Assembly: GCA_902528135.1 (NCBI GenBank)
Contig: CABZRS010000005.1
Span: forward strand, 1-56,116
DNA length: 56,116 nucleotides
DNA from: an uncultured Pelagibacteraceae bacterium
GTDB taxonomy: Bacteria; Pseudomonadota; Alphaproteobacteria; Pelagibacterales; Pelagibacteraceae
Direction of reading: 5' to 3'
Shown: positions 26,513-35,584 of the stretch, piece by piece
Layout: every line of letters begins with the position of its first letter
Position numbering within the stretch: position 1 is the first letter of the stretch
Translations under genes and position numbers: made by a program
Notes under the pieces: generated by a model
Databases searched by the model: none
Told to the model about the DNA's origin: nothing
The model's input: only the letters and a program-made list of their open reading frames with translations

Positions 26513-27355
26513 ATGAAACTATTAAGGGTAGGAGAAAAAGGAAAAGAAAAACCAGCAGTTTTAGAAGCTGATGGAAAAATAAGAGATATAAGTTCTCACA
26601 TAGACGACTTAAACCCAGAAAATTTAAATTTTGAAACAATGTCAAAAATTCAAAGTGCAGACACATCAAGTCTTCCTGAGCTTTCATCTAATCAAAGAGT
26701 AGGTTCATGTATTACAAGTCCTGGAAAATTTGTTGCAATAGGACTTAATTATTCAGATCATGCAGCTGAAGTCGGTGCCGATATTCCTAAAGAACCAATA
26801 ATGTTTATGAAAGCTACTAGCTCAATGTGCGGTCCTAATGATGATGTAGAAATAGTTTCCGGATCAAAAAAACTAGATTGGGAAGTTGAACTTGGAATTG
26901 TAATTGGAAAAGAAGCAAAACATATTTCAGAAAGTCAATCACAAGATCATATTTTAGGGTATTGTTTAGTAAACGATGTCAGTGAACGAGAATGGCAAAT
27001 TGAAAAAATGGGACAATGGGTTAAAGGAAAGTCTCATGACACTTATGGACCTACTGGGCCTTACTTAGTAACTAAAGATGAAATTAAAGACATTAATAAT
27101 TTAAAGATGATGTTGGATGTAAATGGTGAAAGAATGCAAACAGGGAATACAAGTACTATGATTTTTAATGTAGATATCATTTTATCTTATGTGAGTAAGT
27201 TCATGTCATTACAACCTGGAGATATTATAACTACAGGTACCCCACCAGGAGTAGGCATGGGAAGAAAACCCCAAGTATTTTTAAAAGCTGGTGATGAAAT
27301 GAAATTATCTATAGAAAATTTAGGAGAACAGAACTCTAAAGTAGTTGCTGTTTAA
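26513..27355 (+). CDS. FAH-family hydrolase (2,4-diketo-3-deoxy-sugar-acid hydrolase-like)
   Basis: This metal-dependent C-C hydrolase would split a 2,4-diketo-3-deoxy aldonate into pyruvate and a 2-hydroxy acid. The 280-residue protein shows GLNYSDHAAEVG (77-88), the metal ligands Glu124 and Glu126 (DWEVELG) and Asp155 (NDVSERE), GKSHDTYGPTGPYLV and TGTPPGVGMG. The length fits the L-fuconate/L-rhamnonate route hydrolases. ATG 26513 has an AAGGAG site upstream. It directly follows the 4-dehydrogenase-like SDR. The family also contains ureidoglycolate lyase and other activities. Confidence 0.8.
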   Translation: MKLLRVGEKGKEKPAVLEADGKIRDISSHIDDLNPENLNFETMSKIQSADTSSLPELSSNQRVGSCITSPGKFVAIGLNYSDHAAEVGADIPKEPIMFMKATSSMCGPNDDVEIVSGSKKLDWEVELGIVIGKEAKHISESQSQDHILGYCLVNDVSEREWQIEKMGQWVKGKSHDTYGPTGPYLVTKDEIKDINNLKMMLDVNGERMQTGNTSTMIFNVDIILSYVSKFMSLQPGDIITTGTPPGVGMGRKPQVFLKAGDEMKLSIENLGEQNSKVVAV

Positions 27356-27360
27356 TAATT

Positions 27361-28533
27361 GTGAAGATCAGCTCAATCAAAAGTCATGTACTTAGATATG
27401 AGTTGGATAAAGAACTAGGATACTCACAACAATATTACAAACATAGAACTGCACATTTAGTAGAAGTAGAGACTGATGACGGTATTACAGGTTGGGGAGA
27501 GTGCTTTGGGCCTGGAAATATAGCACTTGCAAATAAATATATTGTTGAAAAAGTAATACAGCCTTTAATAATAGGAGAAGATCCAATTAATAAAGAATAT
27601 ATTTGGCATAAAGTTTATAATTTACTTAGAGATAGCGGTCAGAAAGGAATGCCTATTCAGGCATTATCAGGAATTGATATAGCATTGTGGGATATACTAG
27701 CGAAAAAAGCGAAATTGCCTCTCTATCAATTGTTAGGTGGCAAAACCAATAACAAAATTCCAGTTTATGGTTATGGAATGATGCTACAAAAAAAATCTGT
27801 CAAAGAATTATGTGAATTATTCAAAAAAGAAGCAAATCAAATAAAAGAAAAAAACTTTAAGGCGATGAAGATGAAAGTTGGTTTAGGTCCAAAAGAAGAT
27901 TTAAAGTTAGTAAGCGCAGTAAGAGAGGCAATTGGGGACAATTTTAAACTAATGGTCGATGCCAATCATGCTTATAACAAAAATGATGCTTTGTACGTAG
28001 GTAAAGGATTAGATGAAATGGAAATTTATTGGTTTGAGGAACCTGTGGCACCAGAGGATTATGATGGATACAAAGAACTTAAAGAAAAATTAAAAACAAA
28101 TATTGCTGGTGGTGAAGCAGAGTTCACAAAATATGGTTGGAACCAATTAATTAAAAATAATTGCATTGATATAGCCCAACCAGAAGTTTGTGGTTTAGGT
28201 GGAATAACAGAATATTTAAAAGTATCAGCATTAGCTCAGTCAAATTTCATCCCAATTGTTAATCATGTATGGGGTTCAGCTTTAAGTGTAGCAGTAAATC
28301 TTCATTTAATTACTTCTTTACCAGATATGCCAGGTGGACTATTTCCAACAAAATCAATGTTAGAATTCGATACCACTGAAAAAAATATTTTTATTACAGA
28401 TCTTGCTGAAGAAAAATTTTCAATTTTAGATCAGGTAAAAGATAAAGATGGATTTGCTTCCCCATTAGAAAATATAGGAATTGGAATTAATCCAAAAAAA
28501 GATTTTATAAAAGAATACGCGTATAATGGCTAA
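27361..28533 (+). CDS. Enolase-superfamily sugar-acid dehydratase/cycloisomerase (mandelate racemase group)
   Basis: This Mg-dependent enzyme of 390 residues would abstract the proton next to a carboxylate. Key residues are Lys170 and Lys172 (KMK), metal ligands Asp200 (VDANHAY), Glu226 (EEP) and Glu252 (GGEAE), and His302 (NHVWGSA). The N-terminal [19 protein letters not shown] and the HVWG motif recall galacturonate/anhydrogalactonate cycloisomerases as well as aldonate dehydratases. GTG 27361 is the chosen start. It sits between the FAH hydrolase and the lactonase; its 3' end overlaps the lactonase gene by 8 bases. Confidence 0.8.
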   Translation: MKISSIKSHVLRYELDKELGYSQQYYKHRTAHLVEVETDDGITGWGECFGPGNIALANKYIVEKVIQPLIIGEDPINKEYIWHKVYNLLRDSGQKGMPIQALSGIDIALWDILAKKAKLPLYQLLGGKTNNKIPVYGYGMMLQKKSVKELCELFKKEANQIKEKNFKAMKMKVGLGPKEDLKLVSAVREAIGDNFKLMVDANHAYNKNDALYVGKGLDEMEIYWFEEPVAPEDYDGYKELKEKLKTNIAGGEAEFTKYGWNQLIKNNCIDIAQPEVCGLGGITEYLKVSALAQSNFIPIVNHVWGSALSVAVNLHLITSLPDMPGGLFPTKSMLEFDTTEKNIFITDLAEEKFSILDQVKDKDGFASPLENIGIGINPKKDFIKEYAYNG

Positions 28534-29437
28534 GATTATAACTTCAAAACCTGAAGTATTGTGGAATTTAAAATGTACATTAGGTGAAGGTACTTTATGG
28601 ATCAAAGAGCATAATTCAATTTATTTTACAGACATCAAAAAAAAAAGAATTCATATTTTAAATTTAAAAAATAAAAAAAAAGTAACTGTTAAAGTAAATA
28701 AAGAAATAGGATTTTTAGCTCATATAAAAAATTATATATTTATATTAGGTCTACAAGGTGAATTAAGAATTATAAATTTAAAAAGTAAAAAAAAAATTAA
28801 ATCAATAATGATTGAAAAGTCATTAAAAATGAACAGGATTAATGATGGCAAAACAGATCTTAATGGAAAACTTTGGTTTGGAACAATGGATAACCCTGAG
28901 AGAAATATTCCAAATGGATCCCTTTATTGTCTCGATAAAAAATTTAATCTTAAAAAAGTAGATGACAATTACATGATTACTAATGGACCAGCGTTTATTG
29001 ATAAAAAAAACTTTTATCATACGGACAGTAGAAAAAGGGTAATCTACAAAATTAAGATAGATAAAAATGAAGATATAATAAGTAAAAAAATATTTAAAAG
29101 ATTTTCAAATAAGGAAGGAGTGCCAGATGGCATGACTTTAGATAAAGCTGGAAATTTATGGGTATGTCAATTTCACGGAGCTTGCGTAAGTGTTTTAAAT
29201 AAATTTGCTAAACAGATACATAAGATCAATTTACCCGCTAAAAATATTACTAATTGTGCCTTTGGTGGACCAAAAAATTCAGATTTATTTGTCACATCTG
29301 CTTTAAAAGGCATGAAAAACAGTGAAATTAAAAAATTTAAATTTTCAGGAAGTTTATTTAAAATACAAACTAATGCTATTGGTATAAATCAAAAAAAGTT
29401 TGTAATAAAAAATGTTAAAAAGAGATCTCTACTATGA
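28526..29437 (+). CDS. SMP-30/gluconolactonase-family sugar lactone hydrolase
   Basis: This metal-dependent beta-propeller enzyme of 303 residues would open aldonolactones. It has LGEGTLWIKEHNSIYFTDI with the first metal-binding Glu near residue 18, RINDGKTDLNGKLWFGTMDN, and EGVPDGMTLDKAGNLWVCQF with the metal-binding Asp. In this context it could hydrolyse the lactone made by the XylB-like dehydrogenase 13 kb upstream or a lactone taken up by the TRAP system. The next gene, PEP carboxylase, starts 26 bases before its stop. Confidence 0.82.
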   Translation: MAKIITSKPEVLWNLKCTLGEGTLWIKEHNSIYFTDIKKKRIHILNLKNKKKVTVKVNKEIGFLAHIKNYIFILGLQGELRIINLKSKKKIKSIMIEKSLKMNRINDGKTDLNGKLWFGTMDNPERNIPNGSLYCLDKKFNLKKVDDNYMITNGPAFIDKKNFYHTDSRKRVIYKIKIDKNEDIISKKIFKRFSNKEGVPDGMTLDKAGNLWVCQFHGACVSVLNKFAKQIHKINLPAKNITNCAFGGPKNSDLFVTSALKGMKNSEIKKFKFSGSLFKIQTNAIGINQKKFVIKNVKKRSLL

Positions 29438-32099
29438 AAGAATACCTACAAAATCTCTTAGAGATGATGTTCGATTTTTAGGAAACATATTAGGAAGAGT
29501 AATTAAAGAACAAGAGGGACAGAAATTCTACGATCTAGTTGAAAAAATTAGATTACTTTCCAAAGCAAATATTGCTAACAAAAATCGTAAAGATCCATTT
29601 AAAAAAATTTTAAACGAAATTAAAAAATTACCACCACATTTACTGTTTAAATTAACTCGCGCATTTAATCATTTTATGAACTTCTATAATCTGGCCGAAT
29701 CAATTGATGCTTCTAGAACTTTAGATCTTTATGAAAATGTGAAACAAGAGAAAAAATTTCAGAATATTTTCATAGAAGAAATATTTGAAAATTTTTTCAA
29801 AAATAAAAAAATATCTAATAATAAAATTTATAATATTGCCAAAAGTCTAAATATAGGAATTGTACTCACGGCACATCCAACCGAAGTAAAAAGAAGAACT
29901 TTAATACAGAAGTACCATTCCTTGACAGGAATATTAGAAGAAAGAAACTTACTTAAAAATTATCCTTCAAAACTAAAAATTTTAGATCGTAAAGTTTTTG
30001 ATGAGATCACAATTATATGGAATACAGATGAAATTAAAAGATCTAAACCAACTCCAGCAGAAGAAGCAAGATGGGGACTTGCAATTATAGAAGATAGCCT
30101 GTGGGATACAATTCCTAAAGTATACAGGAGATTAAATCAAATATTTGAAAAAAATATGGGTAAGGGTTTGCCTAAAAATTTTAATCCTATTGAGTTTGGA
30201 TCATGGATGGGTGGTGATAGAGATGGCAATCCATTTGTTACTGCAGAAGTTACTAAAAGAGTTATTTTGTTATCAAGGTGGGAGGCAGCTAAACTTTATG
30301 AGAAGTCAATGACAAAGTTAATTAGATCTTACTCTATGGAAAAATGTTCAAAAAAAATATTAAAATCTACAGGAAAAACATTTGAGCCTTATAGAGTTTA
30401 TCTAAGACCTTTAAGAGATAAACTTAGAAAAACGCATAGAGCAATTGAAGGTTATTTAACAAACAATAAATCTTTAAATGAAAAAGATTTACTATCAGAA
30501 AGAGAAGAAATTTTAAAACCATTGAGAGTAGTAAGAGAGTCATTAGAACAAAATCAGAGTGAAAATATAGCTAGTGGAGATTTATTAGATTTAATGCGAA
30601 GAGCAAAGTGTTTTGGAATAAATCTTGCACGACTTGATATAAGACAAGAGTCTTCAAGACATTCTCAATTATTAGCAGAATATATAAAGAAAAAACTAAA
30701 CCAAAATTATTCTACTTGGGATGAGGATCTAAAAATAAAATATTTATCGAATAAAATGCAAAGCAAAAATGTACTAAAAAAATTTCAATTTAAAAATAAG
30801 GAAAACATAGAGGTTTGGTCCACTTTTAAAGTATTGGCAAGTCAACCTAAAGAGTGTTTAGGAGCGTATGTAATCTCAATGACATCTTCAGCATCAGACA
30901 TTTTATCAGTTATGTTTTTCCAAAAAGAAGCAAAAATTGAGAACAGACTTAGAGTAGTTCCTCTTTTCGAAACACTTGATGATCTTATAAATGCAAAACC
31001 AATAATGGAAAAACTTTTTTCATTAAAATGGTACAGAAAAGTTATAAATAATAAGCAAGAAATTATGATTGGGTACTCTGACTCAAGTAAGGATGCAGGA
31101 AAGCTCTCAGCAAGTTGGCATCAATTTAAATTACAAGAAGAAATAATTAAACTTGCTAAAAAATATAAAATAGACGTTACATTTTTTCATGGCAGAGGAG
31201 GGTCTGCAGGACGAGGCGGTGGGCCTATACAAGCAACATTGAGGTCGCAGCCTGCTGGTTCAGTCAATGGTAAAATTCGAATAACCGATCAAGGAGAAGT
31301 AATACAACAAAAATATGGTTATGAGCCTTTAGCAAAATATAATCTGTGCAGTTATATCGGATCTGTTATGGAAGCTACTTTAAATCCACCACCAAAACCA
31401 AAAGACAGTTGGAGACAATTAATTCAAAGTATGTCTGAAATATCAACAAGTTCTTACAGAAAAAATATAAATCAAAGTTCAGATTTTATAAGATATTTTA
31501 AAACCGTAACTCCTCATATGGCACTTGGGAAATTATCAATTGGCTCTAGACCTTCTAAAAGAAAAAATGTTGATAATATAAATAGTTTAAGAGCTATTCC
31601 TTGGGTTTTTGCCTGGACTCAAATTAGATTAATGTTACCCGCTTGGTTAGGTACTGCCGAGGCTTTAAGATATTCATCTATAAAGAAATTTAAAAAAACA
31701 CTTATTGATATGGAAAAAAACTGGCCTTATTTTAATTCAACAATGGACTTGCTTGATATGGTACTTTCCAAGGTAGACCCAGAAATATCAAAAATTTATG
31801 AAAAAAACTTAGCAGATGATAAACTTATTAGAGTAGGAAAAAAATTAAGATTTCAATTTGATGCTGTCAAAAAATTAAATGATCAAATAACACCAAAAGA
31901 AATTTTTAAACAAAGAAAAATTTTTAGAGGTCCAGCAATTATTAGAAACATATATTCTGAAATCCTAAATGTTTTACAAGCAGTAGTGATGAATAAGCTT
32001 TTAAAAAGAAATTTAAATAAAAATGATAAAAAAGAATTAAATGATGCAATGATGGCGTCAATAGCAGGTATTTCTGCAGCTATCAAAAATACTGGATAA
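29412..32099 (+). CDS. ppc: Phosphoenolpyruvate carboxylase
   Basis: This enzyme makes oxaloacetate from PEP and bicarbonate, refilling the TCA cycle. The 895-residue protein has the catalytic His155 in VLTAHPTEVKRRT, GSWMGGDRDGNPFVT, GYSDSSKDAG, FHGRGGSAGRGGGP (about 592-605), QGEVIQQKYG and the C-terminal end AAIKNTG. Length is normal. ATG 29412 overlaps the lactonase gene by 26 bases; no later in-frame ATG precedes the conserved region. Its stop shares one base with the ATG of the ccdA-like gene (TAATG). Confidence 0.95.
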   Translation: MLKRDLYYERIPTKSLRDDVRFLGNILGRVIKEQEGQKFYDLVEKIRLLSKANIANKNRKDPFKKILNEIKKLPPHLLFKLTRAFNHFMNFYNLAESIDASRTLDLYENVKQEKKFQNIFIEEIFENFFKNKKISNNKIYNIAKSLNIGIVLTAHPTEVKRRTLIQKYHSLTGILEERNLLKNYPSKLKILDRKVFDEITIIWNTDEIKRSKPTPAEEARWGLAIIEDSLWDTIPKVYRRLNQIFEKNMGKGLPKNFNPIEFGSWMGGDRDGNPFVTAEVTKRVILLSRWEAAKLYEKSMTKLIRSYSMEKCSKKILKSTGKTFEPYRVYLRPLRDKLRKTHRAIEGYLTNNKSLNEKDLLSEREEILKPLRVVRESLEQNQSENIASGDLLDLMRRAKCFGINLARLDIRQESSRHSQLLAEYIKKKLNQNYSTWDEDLKIKYLSNKMQSKNVLKKFQFKNKENIEVWSTFKVLASQPKECLGAYVISMTSSASDILSVMFFQKEAKIENRLRVVPLFETLDDLINAKPIMEKLFSLKWYRKVINNKQEIMIGYSDSSKDAGKLSASWHQFKLQEEIIKLAKKYKIDVTFFHGRGGSAGRGGGPIQATLRSQPAGSVNGKIRITDQGEVIQQKYGYEPLAKYNLCSYIGSVMEATLNPPPKPKDSWRQLIQSMSEISTSSYRKNINQSSDFIRYFKTVTPHMALGKLSIGSRPSKRKNVDNINSLRAIPWVFAWTQIRLMLPAWLGTAEALRYSSIKKFKKTLIDMEKNWPYFNSTMDLLDMVLSKVDPEISKIYEKNLADDKLIRVGKKLRFQFDAVKKLNDQITPKEIFKQRKIFRGPAIIRNIYSEILNVLQAVVMNKLLKRNLNKNDKKELNDAMMASIAGISAAIKNTG

Positions 32100-32806
32100 T
32101 GATTGAATTTATTTTAGCTTTTGGAGCTGGTTTGCTTAGCTTTTTATCTCCATGTGTTCTGCCTCTAATACCAGGATATATATCTTATATATCAGGATCA
32201 ACTCTTAATGAATTACTTGAAAAAAAAACTGTAAATATTTTTCCTATTATTTTATTTGCAGTCGGATTTTCTATTGTATTCATAAGTTTTGGAGCTACTG
32301 CTACATTTTTAGGTTCTTTAGTATTAGAAAACTCTTATCAACTCAGAATTGGAGCTGGAATAATCATTATAATATTTTCTTTACAAATATTAGGACTCAT
32401 AAATCTTAAGTTTTTAAATTATGAAAAGAGATTTCAGACAAATAACAATACTGGAATAATAAGTTCAATTTTAATTGGTATGGCTTTTGGTTTTGGCTGG
32501 ACACCATGTATTGGTCCAATTTTAGGATCAATTCTTGCAATCGCATCAACTGAAGATAGTATCAACAAAGGAATTGGTCTTTTATCATTTTATTCTCTTG
32601 GACTAGCAATTCCCTTTGTTCTATCAGGTTACTTGATACAAAAATTTATGATTTTTTCTAAAAATCTAAAAGCAAAGATGAAGATGATAAATATGTTTGG
32701 TGGATCTCTTTTACTAATTACAGGAATACTAATGATTACTAATCAGTTGCAAGCTTTAGGTTATTATCTTCTTGAGTATATGCCTTTTTTACAGAGCATA
32801 GGATAA
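32099..32806 (+). CDS. ccdA: Cytochrome c biogenesis / thiol-disulfide transporter CcdA
   Basis: This inner-membrane protein passes reducing equivalents from cytoplasmic thioredoxin to the periplasm, mainly for cytochrome c maturation. The 235-residue protein has six hydrophobic helices. The two redox cysteines of the DsbD core are present, Cys19 in FLSPCVLPLIPGY and Cys137 in FGWTPCIGPILG. It is translationally coupled to ppc and faces a convergent gene one base away. Confidence 0.9.
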   Translation: MIEFILAFGAGLLSFLSPCVLPLIPGYISYISGSTLNELLEKKTVNIFPIILFAVGFSIVFISFGATATFLGSLVLENSYQLRIGAGIIIIIFSLQILGLINLKFLNYEKRFQTNNNTGIISSILIGMAFGFGWTPCIGPILGSILAIASTEDSINKGIGLLSFYSLGLAIPFVLSGYLIQKFMIFSKNLKAKMKMINMFGGSLLLITGILMITNQLQALGYYLLEYMPFLQSIG

Positions 32807-32807
32807 A

Positions 32808-33926
32808 TTAATTTATATTAAACTTTCTTCGTAAATGTCTAAGCTTGCTATCAGTACTATCATATTCAATATAGCACCCTTGTAAAAATCTTTTACCCTC
32901 ATTTGGATTAAATTCTGTTCTACCATGAAGTAATCTGTAATTATCCATCATAATTAAATCTCCAGACATTAATTTAAATTCTATTCTATAGAAATCAGAG
33001 TTATACAAATCAGATAATTTTTTTCTAGCCTTATAATAAAGGTCCAGTTCCTCTTTTTTTAAAACTGGTACGTAATCAAGCCGAGGACTAAATCTAACTT
33101 GTTTAAAATTCTTATTTTCATCTAGCTCTACTAATTCGGACCAGTCCTCTAAAATCACATCTTTATCAATAAATTTAAATTTTACTTTTACTTTAGTTAA
33201 TATTTTATAATATTCAGGAAAGTCTTTTTTTAAATCTTCGGTAACAGTATAGCCATCGACCAAGGTAGATAAACCACCAGTTACTTCATTTTCTATACAA
33301 TGCAATATCTGAATACAAGGCACTGGATTTCTATATGGATTATCGGTGTGAGGAGCCAAAGGTAAAGGTGTATAGGCTAGATCATTAGGATTAGGTTTTG
33401 ATGAAACATTAAAGTGTTCACCAAAATTAGTTCTTCTAACACTGCCTACAGAATTAGCAAATTTGATTAAATAATTATCATGAGTTGGAACATTCTTTAA
33501 AATTGCAAATCCATACTTGTAAAAATACGCAAGTAATTCATGCATTTCAACACTTTCATAAATATTCTCATAAAAATTAAATTTTTTTACATCATTAAGT
33601 GAGGAAGTCCATTTTACTTTTTCTTTAATTTTACTAATTGAGTTGGAATTTTTAAATTCTCGAATTATTTTATTAATATCAATTTTAGTTTCTATTCCAT
33701 CTGAAAAAGTTATGTTTAGGAGGTCTTTTTCAATTATTGCTGATTTGATAATGACGTCTGATTCCATTGTGCTTGGATCAAAGAGTCTCTGCTGTGTCTT
33801 TTGATCAAGTAATTCAATATTTTCTACTCTTTCTCTAAGCCAAAAAGGATGAATTTCTTCATTCAGATTTTCATCTCTAAAGAAAACCTTATTATTATCT
33901 AATTCAATTTTCATAAAATTAAGCAT
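32808..33926 (-). CDS. Gamma-butyrobetaine dioxygenase-like TauD-family oxygenase
   Basis: This is a 2-oxoglutarate and Fe(II)-dependent oxygenase of 372 residues. An N-terminal GBBH-like/DUF971 domain (about residues 5-90, including EEIHPFWLRERV) precedes the TauD domain. The iron site is visible as the HxD of LAPHTDNPYRNP and the distal His of YRLLHGRTEFNP. The two-domain layout matches gamma-butyrobetaine hydroxylase (carnitine synthesis) or related quaternary-amine oxygenases. A second start at 33914 is possible. Carnitine or betaine metabolism would link to the betaine importer at 50.5-54 kb. Confidence 0.82.
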   Translation of the reverse strand: MLNFMKIELDNNKVFFRDENLNEEIHPFWLRERVENIELLDQKTQQRLFDPSTMESDVIIKSAIIEKDLLNITFSDGIETKIDINKIIREFKNSNSISKIKEKVKWTSSLNDVKKFNFYENIYESVEMHELLAYFYKYGFAILKNVPTHDNYLIKFANSVGSVRRTNFGEHFNVSSKPNPNDLAYTPLPLAPHTDNPYRNPVPCIQILHCIENEVTGGLSTLVDGYTVTEDLKKDFPEYYKILTKVKVKFKFIDKDVILEDWSELVELDENKNFKQVRFSPRLDYVPVLKKEELDLYYKARKKLSDLYNSDFYRIEFKLMSGDLIMMDNYRLLHGRTEFNPNEGKRFLQGCYIEYDSTDSKLRHLRRKFNIN

Positions 33927-33975
33927 TAATTAAAAAATATCTTTAATCAAGAGAAATTAAGTAGTATTTGAAATT

Positions 33976-34779
33976 ATGGATAGCAATCTAATAATTAAAA
34001 ATAATGAATTTCCAAAGTTTTTGAACCAACTAGCAATTGATTTAACGAATTTTTATTTTAAAAAACTTAATAAGCCTTTTAAAGTTAATAATAAATTACT
34101 TGGCAAAGGATATGACCCTGTTACTACATGCGATAAAGCTTTTGAAAAATTCATTAGAGCAAAGATAGGCAAAAAATTTCCTGGTCATGAAATTATTGGA
34201 GAAGAATTTGGTTACAAAAAAACTAAAAGTGATTTTAGTTGGGTAATTGACCCCATTGATGGAACTAGGTCATTTGTTATAGGAAGTCCAACTTGGAGTA
34301 ATTTAATATCATTAAATTATAAAGGAAGTCCAATATTTGGTTTGGCAAACTTCCCAATGTTAAACAAATATTATTATAATCAATCTACAAAAATTGCATA
34401 TGTTGTTGAAAATAAAAAAAGAAAAAAAATATCAGTCAACAAGAGTGTTAAATTTAAAGATATCAAATTAACTGCTGGTTTTCATGGAGCAATTTCATTA
34501 AATCAACAAAAAAGAATTCCAAAACTTCTCAAATTAATACAATTTCCATGCTCAGATGCATTGTCATATGCTCAGATATGTGAAGGTAGAATTGATGTCG
34601 TATTGCAATGCAATAATAAAATTTGGGACATTCATCCACTAATACCGATTATTAATGCATCTGGTGGTATTACGACAACTTGGAATAATAAAGATTCAAA
34701 GCAAGCAGGACATGTAGTGGTATCATCTAATAAAATAATTCATAAAAAAATATTAGGTTTGCTGAAACCAATCGTCTAA
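33976..34779 (+). CDS. hisN: Histidinol-phosphatase-like inositol monophosphatase family protein
   Basis: This Mg-dependent phosphatase has 267 residues. The IMPase metal sites are present: GEEFG, WVIDPIDGTRSFVIGSPTW, and the C-terminal KIWDIHPLIPIINASGG. The spacing GYDPVTTCDKAFEKFIR and CSDALSYAQICEGRIDVVLQ agree with the HisN-type histidinol-phosphatase common in alphaproteobacteria. It would complete histidine synthesis; inositol or other sugar phosphates remain possible. It precedes the amidotransferase gene by 2 bases. Confidence 0.8.
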   Translation: MDSNLIIKNNEFPKFLNQLAIDLTNFYFKKLNKPFKVNNKLLGKGYDPVTTCDKAFEKFIRAKIGKKFPGHEIIGEEFGYKKTKSDFSWVIDPIDGTRSFVIGSPTWSNLISLNYKGSPIFGLANFPMLNKYYYNQSTKIAYVVENKKRKKISVNKSVKFKDIKLTAGFHGAISLNQQKRIPKLLKLIQFPCSDALSYAQICEGRIDVVLQCNNKIWDIHPLIPIINASGGITTTWNNKDSKQAGHVVVSSNKIIHKKILGLLKPIV

Positions 34780-34781
34780 TA

Positions 34782-35513
34782 ATGGAAATTCTTGTTCTTC
34801 AACACATAAATATTGAGGATCCTGGTTATATAAAAGATTTAATGATCAAAGACGGAGTTAATATTACAACTATTGAATTAGATGAAGGTGAAAAAATTCC
34901 TAATAATCTAAATTCTTTTGATGGAATGCTATGCATGGGTGGACCCATGGATACTTGGATGGAAAACGATTTTCCTTGGCTCATTGAAGAAAAAAAAAAA
35001 ATTAAAGAGTTCGTTGTAGGATTAAATAAGCCATACTTAGGTTTTTGTCTTGGATGTCAATTACTAGGAGAAGTAATTGGAGGAAAAGTAGTTAAAACTA
35101 ATAATCCTGAAATTGGAATGTTGAATGTGAACTTTTTGGATGATAAAAATAAAGATATACTTTTTGCAGATTTTCCAGAACAAATAACATCATTACAATG
35201 GCACTCTTATGAAGTTCAAGAATTAGAAAAAAATAAAGATGTAACATTAATTGCTTCATCAAAAGAGACAAAATATCAAATATTTCGATATAAAAAAAAT
35301 GCTTATGGTATTCAATTCCACATAGAGATCAAAGATACAACTGTAAATGATTGGGGTTGCGTCCCTGAATATAAGTCAGCACTAGAAAATCAATTAGGAC
35401 AAGGCGCTCTGGAAAAATTTGATAAAGAGGCCAAAGAAAATATGATAAATATGAATAATTACTCAAAAATTTTATATACTAAGTTCAAAAACGATATCAT
35501 TCTTAATAATTAA
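34782..35513 (+). CDS. Class I glutamine amidotransferase domain protein
   Basis: This 243-residue protein is a free-standing GATase1 domain. The nucleophile is Cys89 in LGFCLGCQLLGEVIGG, and the His-Glu pair is in GIQFHIEI, where the usual Pro is Ile. CMGGPMDTW forms the oxyanion region. It resembles GMP-synthase-like amidotransferases of unknown acceptor, some of which hydrolyse gamma-glutamyl compounds. It sits just upstream of a peptide ABC importer, so gamma-glutamyl peptide or amine breakdown is a guess. Confidence 0.75.
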   Translation: MEILVLQHINIEDPGYIKDLMIKDGVNITTIELDEGEKIPNNLNSFDGMLCMGGPMDTWMENDFPWLIEEKKKIKEFVVGLNKPYLGFCLGCQLLGEVIGGKVVKTNNPEIGMLNVNFLDDKNKDILFADFPEQITSLQWHSYEVQELEKNKDVTLIASSKETKYQIFRYKKNAYGIQFHIEIKDTTVNDWGCVPEYKSALENQLGQGALEKFDKEAKENMINMNNYSKILYTKFKNDIILNN

Positions 35514-35529
35514 GTTACCTATTTTACTC

Positions 35530-35558
35530 TTGTAGTTAACTCATTAATCAGGTTTAAT
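35530..35558 (+). promoter_or_regulatory. Likely promoter for the peptide-binding protein gene
   Basis: TTGTAG (35530-35535), a 17-base spacer and TTTAAT (35553-35558) precede the binding-protein gene. The -35 hexamer is the same TTGTAG as in the promoter at 10483, also upstream of a binding-protein gene. Confidence 0.4.
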
Positions 35559-35584
35559 TTTATTTGTAATAATTAGGAGGAAAA

